Part shown: positions 33,009 through 38,487 of the stretch, one piece after another
How the letters are laid out: every line of letters starts with the position of its first letter
Position numbering within the stretch: the stretch's first letter is position 1
Source: Candidatus Nomurabacteria bacterium
GTDB lineage: Bacteria > Patescibacteriota > Minisyncoccia > Phycocordibacterales > UBA9973
DNA: 38,487 nt
Direction: 5' to 3'
Assembly (NCBI GenBank): GCA_003155695.1
Contig: PMDZ01000008.1
Span: forward strand, 1-38,487
Translations under genes and position numbers: made by a program
The notes under the pieces: generated by a model
Seen by the model: the letters and a program-made list of their open reading frames with translations, nothing else
Database searches by the model: none
What the model was told of the DNA's origin: nothing

Positions 33009-34127
33009 ATGAAAAAAAGCAAAATAGACAAAATTTTTTTTGGAATTGTGATTACTCTTGTGGTGATAGGATTAGTCACTTTTACATCTGCGTCACTCGG
33101 GATACTTGCCAAAAGTGAAGCGAAGTTTTATGGGGTAATGTTCAGTCAATATATTTTCGGATTATTGGGAGGAATGGTAGCTCTTTATATTGGGTTTAGA
33201 ATTCCTTATAAATGGTTTAAAAAAAATTCTTTGATTTTGTTTATTTTATCCATTATTTTAACAGGGATTGTTTTGGTTCCAGGCATAGGGCAATCTCATG
33301 GAACTGGGGCTCACAGGTGGATAGATATATTTGGATTTTCTTTTCAACCGGTGGAATTTCTAAAGATTGGATTCATTATTTATTTTGCTGCCTGGCTTTC
33401 TTGGGCGAGAGAAAAAGTCAGAGACCCGATTTTCAGTATTTTACCCTTAGTCGTGATGCTAGGCATTATCGCTACAGTTTTGATTAAGCAACCGGACACA
33501 AAAAGCATAATTCTAATTACCATTACAGCCCTCATAATGCTATTCGTTTCCGGAGCACCAGTAAAATATATTTTGGGATTTCTAGGATTAGCAGTCATTG
33601 CCTTTATAATTTTGGTTTCTTTTAAACCATATTTGAAAGAGAGAGTAAATACATTTTTCAATCCAGGTGAGAATAGTCAAACTTCATCCTACCAATTGCA
33701 ACAATGCCTCATTGCTGTCGGTTCCGGTGGGTTTTGGGGTAGAGGTCTTGGTCAAAGTATTCAAAAATTTAATTATTTACCCGAACCTCAAGGAGATTCC
33801 ATTTTTTGTGTAATTGGGGAGGAGCTTGGCTTCTTGGGTTGTACTGTCGTGATATTGTTATTTATTGCTTTTGCTTTGCGGGGTTATCGTATTGCAATTC
33901 GGAATTCCCCTGATGCATTCGGTAAATTACTTGTTATTGGATTTATCACTATTATCACAGCCCAATCTTTTATGAATATCTCCGCAATGATAGGAGTTTT
34001 TCCACTAACAGGAGTTCCTCTTGTCTTTTTCTCACAAGGGGGAACGGCATTACTCCTTTCTCTTGGGATGATAGGAATTATCCTAAACATTTCCCAATTC
34101 CAAGGCAGACCGATGCTGGATAGATGA
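33009..34127 (+). CDS. ftsW: SEDS glycosyltransferase FtsW/RodA
   Basis: 372 aa polytopic membrane protein. SEDS motifs: GAHRWIDIFGFSFQPVEFLKI (about 100-120), EPQGDSIFCVIGEELGFLG with the conserved Asp in GDSIF, and GVFPLTGVPLVFFSQGG near the end. It polymerises lipid II into glycan with a cognate class B PBP. Position between mraY and murG, as in the dcw cluster, favours FtsW over RodA. It starts 1 nt after the mraY stop; no PBP gene is adjacent. Confidence 0.9.
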   Translation: MKKSKIDKIFFGIVITLVVIGLVTFTSASLGILAKSEAKFYGVMFSQYIFGLLGGMVALYIGFRIPYKWFKKNSLILFILSIILTGIVLVPGIGQSHGTGAHRWIDIFGFSFQPVEFLKIGFIIYFAAWLSWAREKVRDPIFSILPLVVMLGIIATVLIKQPDTKSIILITITALIMLFVSGAPVKYILGFLGLAVIAFIILVSFKPYLKERVNTFFNPGENSQTSSYQLQQCLIAVGSGGFWGRGLGQSIQKFNYLPEPQGDSIFCVIGEELGFLGCTVVILLFIAFALRGYRIAIRNSPDAFGKLLVIGFITIITAQSFMNISAMIGVFPLTGVPLVFFSQGGTALLLSLGMIGIILNISQFQGRPMLDR

Positions 34128-34145
34128 AAAAAAATAAGCTATAAT
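34117..34145 (+). promoter_or_regulatory. Candidate internal promoter before murG
   Basis: A perfect TATAAT (34140-34145) ends 9 nt before the murG ATG, with a weak TGGATA (34117-34122) 17 bp upstream. Confidence 0.5.
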
Positions 34146-34154
34146 TATATACAT

Positions 34155-35291
34155 ATGAAAATATTACTTACAGGAGGGGGAACAGGGGGACATTTTTATC
34201 CTCTGATTGCGATAGCCGAAAAAATTATCGAAATTGCCGCTAAACAAAAAATTGTCGACCTCAAGCTTTATTATATGTCCGATTCTCCCTACAACAAACG
34301 TTTGCTTTTTGAGAATGATATAATTTTTGTCAAAGTTCCGGCCGGCAAAATGCGCAGGTATTTTTCAATCAAGAATTTTTTCGATTTTTTCAAAACAGCT
34401 TTTGGCGCCTTATCCGGCTTTATCAGTGTATATTTTATTTATCCGGATGTAGTTATTTCAAAAGGCGGATATGCTGCATTTCCAGCCGTGCTTGCGGCTA
34501 AACTTTTAAAAATTCCGGTTATTGTCCATGAATCAGATTCCTCCCCCGGTAGACTAAATGTCTGGACAGCCAAATTCGCTTTGCATGTGGCAATATCCTG
34601 GCCTGAAGCCGCAGAATATTTACCGAAAGGTAAAACAGTTTTGACCGGTCAGCCGATTCGTAATGAAATCTTGCACGGAGATTCAAGTGGAACAGCCCAC
34701 GAATTTTTCAAACTAAATTCTGATTTACCGATAATTCTTGTAATCGGTGGTTCTCTCGGGGCAAGAGTTATAAACGATATTGTCGTCGATACTTTGCCGG
34801 AACTTCTTAATCGTTATCAGATTATTCACCAAACCGGGGAGAAAAATATTGATGAAGTTTTATCCCGTTCCAAATTATTATTGGATAAAAATCCGAATAT
34901 TTCTAGATATAAAACTATGCCATATTTAAATAATTTAGCTACCCATATGGCCGCTGGGTGCGCCAATCTGGTAATTTCTCGTGCCGGCTCGTATATTTTT
35001 GAAATAGCTTCTTGGGGAATACCTTCAATTATTATTCCCATCCCAAGCTCAAATGGTGACCACCAGAGGAAAAATGCATACAACTATGCCAGAACCGGAG
35101 CCTGCGAAGTCATTGAAGAAGCAAATTTGTCCGCTCATTTATTTGTGGCGGAGATTGATAAATTATTTGCCTCAAAAGAAAAGTTTGCAAAGATGAAGGA
35201 GAACGCTCTAGCTTTTGCTTCACCTCTTGCCGCCGAGAAAATTGCTCAATCGGCTGTCGATATAGCCAATTCTCATCTAGAACTAATATAA
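34155..35291 (+). CDS. murG: UDP-GlcNAc:lipid I transferase MurG
   Basis: 378 aa GT-B glycosyltransferase. The N-terminal GGGTGGHFYPLIAIAE loop (7-22) contacts the lipid carrier and UDP. HESDSSPGRLN (near 120) and GGSLGAR (about 198) match family motifs, and the C-terminal domain has a NLVISRAGSYIFEIASWG segment, then IPIPSSNGDHQRKNA for UDP-GlcNAc binding. It converts lipid I to lipid II at the inner membrane face. It follows ftsW by 27 nt, with a TATAAT that may add a separate promoter. gltX begins 1 nt later. Confidence 0.96.
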   Translation: MKILLTGGGTGGHFYPLIAIAEKIIEIAAKQKIVDLKLYYMSDSPYNKRLLFENDIIFVKVPAGKMRRYFSIKNFFDFFKTAFGALSGFISVYFIYPDVVISKGGYAAFPAVLAAKLLKIPVIVHESDSSPGRLNVWTAKFALHVAISWPEAAEYLPKGKTVLTGQPIRNEILHGDSSGTAHEFFKLNSDLPIILVIGGSLGARVINDIVVDTLPELLNRYQIIHQTGEKNIDEVLSRSKLLLDKNPNISRYKTMPYLNNLATHMAAGCANLVISRAGSYIFEIASWGIPSIIIPIPSSNGDHQRKNAYNYARTGACEVIEEANLSAHLFVAEIDKLFASKEKFAKMKENALAFASPLAAEKIAQSAVDIANSHLELI

Positions 35292-35292
35292 A

Positions 35293-36777
35293 ATGGAAAA
35301 TATTACGAAAAAAAAAGTAGTGACTCGATTTGCCCCGTCGCCGACAGGATTCATGCATGTGGGCAATTTACGCACGGCTCTTTACACTTATCTTCTGGCA
35401 AAAAAAAATAACGGAACTTTAATCCTAAGAATAGAAGACACGGATAAAGAAAGAGAAGTGGCAGGAGCTACGGAACATATTTTGAAGGTTTTGAAATGGA
35501 TTGGTATAAGTTGGGATGAAGGACCTGACATCGGAGGACTGAATGCTCCATATACTCAGTCGGAAAGATTGGATTTATATAAAAAATACGCGGAAAAGTT
35601 AATAAAATATGGTTTGGCTTATCCTGACCCATATTCGGAAAGTGAAGTGGAGGAATTCAGAAAAAAAGCTGACGAAGAGAAGAAACCATTTCTTTTCAGG
35701 GAACACAGACCAATGACATTTGAAAAGTGGGACGGGACAAAACCGCTTCGCTTTAAAGTTCCAGAATTGAAAGTTTATCATTGGCACGATTTAGTTTTTG
35801 GAAATCTTTCAGCCGGACATGAGGCGTTGGATGATTTTGTCCTAATCAAAAGTGACGGGTATCCGACCTACAATTTTTGCCACGTGGTTGACGATATTGA
35901 AATGAAGATTACTCATGTTATTCGAGGACAGGAATATATTTCTTCAATTCCAAAATATCTTTCGCTATACGAAGGACTTCACGTTGACCCACCGGTTTTT
36001 GTTTGCTTACCCCATATTATGGGCAAGGATGGAATTAAAAAACTTGGCAAAAGAGATGGGGCAAAGGATTCTCTTGAGTATAAAGAAGATGGTTATTTAC
36101 CAGAAGCTATGGTGAATTTCTTGGCTCTTCTTGGCTGGCATCCAAGCGATGATAAGGAAATTTTTACCATGAAAGAACTGATAGAAGCTTTTGAGGTAGA
36201 GAGAATCCAGAAATCCGGCGCCCAGTGGAATGATGATAAATTGAATTGGATTAATCGTGAATATCTTAAAAAATTACCGACGAAAGAACAAGAAGAATAT
36301 GTTGAAAAATTTATTCCACGAAATTTAAAAGATTTACATGAATACAATAGAAATATTATTAATAAAATTACCCCGATTATTTTAGAGAGAATTAAAAATG
36401 GTAAAGATATAATAGAAATGGCAAAGAATGCTGAGCTCACATATTTCTTTGGAAAACCAAATTACCAGAAGGATTCACTATTCTTCAAATCTTCAAAAAT
36501 TTCACAAGAAAATAAATATGAAATTCTTTCTTCATATTTGGAAAAAACCATTTCTTTGCTATCAAATATCAAAGATTCCGATTTTAATAAAGAAAATGTC
36601 AAAAATACTATATGGTCATACTCCGAAGAAGTCGGACGGGGAGATATCCTTTGGCCGATGCGATACGCTTTATCCGGTGTGGACAAATCTCCTGACCCGT
36701 TTATTCTGGCTGAGATTCTCGGCAAAGAAGAAACTATCAATCGCCTGAACACGGCAATAAAAATATTAAAAATATAG
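35293..36777 (+). CDS. gltX: Glutamyl-tRNA synthetase
   Basis: 494 aa class Ib synthetase. RFAPSPTGFMHVGNLRTALY carries the HIGH-equivalent HVGN, followed by LRIEDTDKERE. The KMSKS-equivalent reads KKLGKRDG, with Gly in place of the usual Ser. An all-helical anticodon-binding domain occupies the C-terminal ~170 residues. The two class I boxes, the position after murG and the full length mark GluRS rather than GlnRS; whether it also charges tRNA-Gln cannot be read. It is separated from murG by 1 nt. Confidence 0.95.
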   Translation: MENITKKKVVTRFAPSPTGFMHVGNLRTALYTYLLAKKNNGTLILRIEDTDKEREVAGATEHILKVLKWIGISWDEGPDIGGLNAPYTQSERLDLYKKYAEKLIKYGLAYPDPYSESEVEEFRKKADEEKKPFLFREHRPMTFEKWDGTKPLRFKVPELKVYHWHDLVFGNLSAGHEALDDFVLIKSDGYPTYNFCHVVDDIEMKITHVIRGQEYISSIPKYLSLYEGLHVDPPVFVCLPHIMGKDGIKKLGKRDGAKDSLEYKEDGYLPEAMVNFLALLGWHPSDDKEIFTMKELIEAFEVERIQKSGAQWNDDKLNWINREYLKKLPTKEQEEYVEKFIPRNLKDLHEYNRNIINKITPIILERIKNGKDIIEMAKNAELTYFFGKPNYQKDSLFFKSSKISQENKYEILSSYLEKTISLLSNIKDSDFNKENVKNTIWSYSEEVGRGDILWPMRYALSGVDKSPDPFILAEILGKEETINRLNTAIKILKI

Positions 36778-36786
36778 TATGTATAG

Positions 36787-36792
36787 TATAAT
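36787..36792 (+). promoter_or_regulatory. -10 box of the M23 peptidase gene
   Basis: A perfect TATAAT at 36787-36792, 5 nt before the ATG at 36798 and 11 nt before the in-frame ATG at 36804. The latter gives the more typical MKKL signal-peptide start. Confidence 0.5.
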
Positions 36793-36797
36793 GTAAA

Positions 36798-38075
36798 ATG
36801 TTAATGAAAAAATTAATATTTTATGTTGTTTTAATAGTATATTGTGTCTCCATTATTCCATTTCAGGCCTTGGCTTTAACTGCAAGTGAAGTGCAGAAAC
36901 AGATAGATGACACAAATAGCCAAATAGATGCTCTAAATAAAGAGATAAGTGCTTTATCGAACCAAATAACCGCTACCGGAGAGCAAAAAAATACTTTAAA
37001 TAATACAATCAAAGAACTTACTTTGACAAGGAACAAACTATTGAAAGAAAAAGACCAGACTCAAAAAAGTATAAATATTACAAATTTGGTTATACAAGAA
37101 ATCAGAGACAATATCAGCACCAAAGAAGAATCAATTCAAAAATCGGAGGCATCGCTCGAAGGAATGCTGTATTCGCTCTACCAGACAGAAAAATATTCTT
37201 TAATGGAAAAAGTCCTGTCACAAAAAAATTTGTCGGATTTCAGCAAGGAATATAATAACACTTTAACTATCAATGAAGATATAAAGAATTATATAAATGA
37301 ACTTTTGGGGCAAAAAAAACAGTTGTCGGATACTCAAAACCAAAAACTAGACGAACAAGCAAAACTGAATGAACTAAAAACAACTTTAACCGCCAAAGAG
37401 ACAGCCGTCTTGAATACAAAGAAAGAAAAAGATGCATTGTTGGCTGAAACTAAGAATAAAGAAGCATCTTATCAGAAAATGCTTGCGGAACAATTGAAAA
37501 GGAAAGAAGCTTTCGATAAAGTAATCCAAGATTATGAGGCTCAATTAAAATTTATTTTAAATCCAAAACTTTTACCTAAAGAAGGGTCGGGAGTTTTGTC
37601 TTGGCCACTCAGCTCTGTATTAATAACATCACCTTTTGGTCCGCGCTCGGGAGGATTTCATTATGGAGCGGATTTCAGAGCCCAAGTCGGAACTCCGGTC
37701 TTTGCCATGGCTGGAGGCGTCGTCGAGGGCACAGGAGATACGGATGTCGCTTGCAAAGGTGCATCCTTCGGAAAATGGGTATTTATAAAATACAACAATG
37801 GACTTTCAAGCACATTCGGACATCTTTCGGTTATCTCGGCTAAAAAAGGACAGACCGTCAAAGCTGGAGATATTGTGGCACTTTCCGGAAATACCGGCTA
37901 TTCCGAGGCTCAACATTTGCATGTTGCTGTCTATGCTTCCACCGGAGTTAAAGTTGATACGGTTCCAAGTAAAAGTTGTAACGGTAAAATATTTACCCAA
38001 CCGATAGCTGCACTCAGTGCTTATCTTAACCCGCTTTTGTATTTACCGAAAACTACAGCAAATATGTTTAAATAA
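36798..38075 (+). CDS. EnvC-like secreted M23 (LytM) peptidase with coiled coil
   Basis: 425 aa (423 if translation begins at 36804). A signal peptide (MKKLIFYVVLIVYCVSIIPF, cleavage probably after ALA) is followed by a long coiled coil (about 30-250), then a LytM domain. Zinc and catalytic residues are intact: His288 and Asp292 (HYGAD), His342 (GHLS), His373 and His375 (HLH). Either it cleaves peptidoglycan cross-links, or it activates an amidase as EnvC does; intact zinc ligands favour genuine peptidase activity. Its coiled coil and position after cell-wall genes fit a role in division or growth. Confidence 0.9.
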   Translation: MLMKKLIFYVVLIVYCVSIIPFQALALTASEVQKQIDDTNSQIDALNKEISALSNQITATGEQKNTLNNTIKELTLTRNKLLKEKDQTQKSINITNLVIQEIRDNISTKEESIQKSEASLEGMLYSLYQTEKYSLMEKVLSQKNLSDFSKEYNNTLTINEDIKNYINELLGQKKQLSDTQNQKLDEQAKLNELKTTLTAKETAVLNTKKEKDALLAETKNKEASYQKMLAEQLKRKEAFDKVIQDYEAQLKFILNPKLLPKEGSGVLSWPLSSVLITSPFGPRSGGFHYGADFRAQVGTPVFAMAGGVVEGTGDTDVACKGASFGKWVFIKYNNGLSSTFGHLSVISAKKGQTVKAGDIVALSGNTGYSEAQHLHVAVYASTGVKVDTVPSKSCNGKIFTQPIAALSAYLNPLLYLPKTTANMFK

Positions 38076-38103
38076 TGACAGCATAAATTTTATATAGTAT
38101 AAT
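38075..38103 (+). promoter_or_regulatory. Promoter of the 38112 gene
   Basis: ATGACA (38075-38080), a 17-bp spacer and a perfect TATAAT (38098-38103), 8 nt before the ATG. Confidence 0.65.
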
Positions 38104-38111
38104 TATTTTGT

Positions 38112-38426
38112 ATGAAAGATGATGAAAGAAAATCAAGATTACATATACACTTGGGAGGATTAATTATCCTGATAATAATTGTCTTAATTTTATTCAAAGT
38201 TGATATTGTGTCGAAAGTTCAGTCTCGACAGTTCCAGAAAAATGTCACTTATGTGGAAGAACAAGCGAAAACTTTTTGGCAAAATACAATTTGGAATCCA
38301 ATAAAAACAAAACTTGGAAATTGGTTTGTGGAAACAACAAATACCGAAATAAAGAAAATACAAGATAATTTTACAAAAAATATCTTGAAAACAACTGATA
38401 CCGGAGAAGAAAAGATTCAAAACTAA
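38112..38426 (+). CDS. One-TM membrane protein
   Basis: 104 aa. A basic N-terminus (DDERKSRLHIH) precedes one membrane helix (about 14-30, GGLIILIIIVLILFKV), giving N-in topology. The rest is a polar, helical exterior segment with aromatic residues (TFWQNTIWNPIKTKLGNWF) that could lie along the membrane or wall. Not recognised. It has its own promoter and terminator. Its place beside the M23 peptidase hints at a wall-related role, but nothing in the sequence proves it. Confidence 0.6.
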   Translation: MKDDERKSRLHIHLGGLIILIIIVLILFKVDIVSKVQSRQFQKNVTYVEEQAKTFWQNTIWNPIKTKLGNWFVETTNTEIKKIQDNFTKNILKTTDTGEEKIQN

Positions 38427-38453
38427 ATCCCGTTTAAATGGGATTTATTATTT
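38424..38453 (+). terminator. Intrinsic terminator after the 38112 gene
   Basis: AAATCCC/GGGATTT stem (38425-38431 with 38440-38446), an 8-nt loop, then ATTATTTT. It sits between this gene and the convergent tRNA. Confidence 0.7.
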
Positions 38454-38455
38454 TG

Positions 38456-38487
38456 TGCCCGAGGTGGGAATCGAACCCACATCCCTT
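38456..38487 (-). tRNA. 3' end of a tRNA (partial, identity uncertain)
   Basis: On the minus strand: a 5-bp T-stem GTGGG/CCCAC around the loop TTCGATT, then acceptor strand CTCGGGC and discriminator A at 38456. No CCA is encoded. The rest lies beyond the window, so the anticodon is unseen. The acceptor implies a GCCCGAG 5' strand, which is common in tRNA-Leu, but this is a weak guess. Confidence 0.9.

Noticed and set aside
1-38487. Alternative genetic code (UGA as Gly)
   Set aside because: TGA terminates several full-length genes (nspC, the NIS-like gene, ftsW) exactly where the families end, and no in-frame TGA interrupts recognised genes.
1-38487. Insertion sequences, transposases or CRISPR arrays
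   Set aside because: No transposase motif, no terminal inverted repeats with target duplications and no regular short-repeat array were seen. The only long direct repeats are inside the S74 gene.

Overview
The window is an AT-rich, densely packed bacterial segment. It most resembles a Candidate Phyla Radiation genome (Patescibacteria, Parcubacteria-like). The signs are a giant mosaic surface protein with a chaperone-of-endosialidase (S74) domain, a PaaX/Cas2-like regulator without CRISPR, a short archaeal-type aspartyl-tRNA synthetase, a divergent MraY, many small one-pass membrane proteins, and -10 boxes lying only about 5-10 nt before many start codons. TGA is used as a stop (for example 16156-16158 and 22374-22376), so the code is the standard bacterial one, not the UGA=Gly code of Gracilibacteria. 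The lineage call is an inference from gene content.

Layout. 1-4416: 3' part of the S74 surface protein. 4419-4967: PaaX-like regulator (minus). 5027-5200: a strong promoter followed by a long rod-shaped inverted-repeat RNA, probably a stable ncRNA. 5326-8322: dnaK-dnaJ. 8375-9422: two unknown small genes. 9551-17198: polyamine gene cluster. 17228-21049: DMT-type transporter, Cys-rich membrane-anchored protein, unknown protein and an orphan sensor histidine kinase. 21165-23189: an IucA/IucC (NIS siderophore synthetase)-like gene with an alpha/beta hydrolase. 23194-27941: cysS, a CorA-like protein, rplU, a small ORF, recR and dnaB. 28048-36777: trpS, a small membrane protein, archaeal-type aspS, scpA, scpB, mraY, ftsW, murG and gltX. 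36798-38426: M23 (EnvC-like) peptidase and a one-TM protein. 38456-38487: 3' end of a tRNA (minus).

The main biological result is the 9551-17198 cluster. It encodes every step of a SAM-independent spermidine pathway. An arginine decarboxylase-like enzyme and agmatinase make putrescine. Aspartate kinase and aspartate-semialdehyde dehydrogenase make aspartate semialdehyde. Carboxyspermidine dehydrogenase and carboxyspermidine decarboxylase join the two branches and decarboxylate the product. No lysine, threonine or methionine gene lies beside the aspartate kinase or the semialdehyde dehydrogenase, so these two appear dedicated to polyamine synthesis. The kinase and dehydrogenase genes diverge from the dehydrogenase-decarboxylase-agmatinase operon across an 84-bp promoter region.

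Other items worth attention are the NIS-synthetase-like/hydrolase pair, the ncRNA upstream of dnaK, a 17-bp nested hairpin between the aspartate kinase and dehydrogenase genes, altered active-site positions in MraY, and the recurrent near-leaderless promoters. All family assignments were made by reading motifs; no database search was run.
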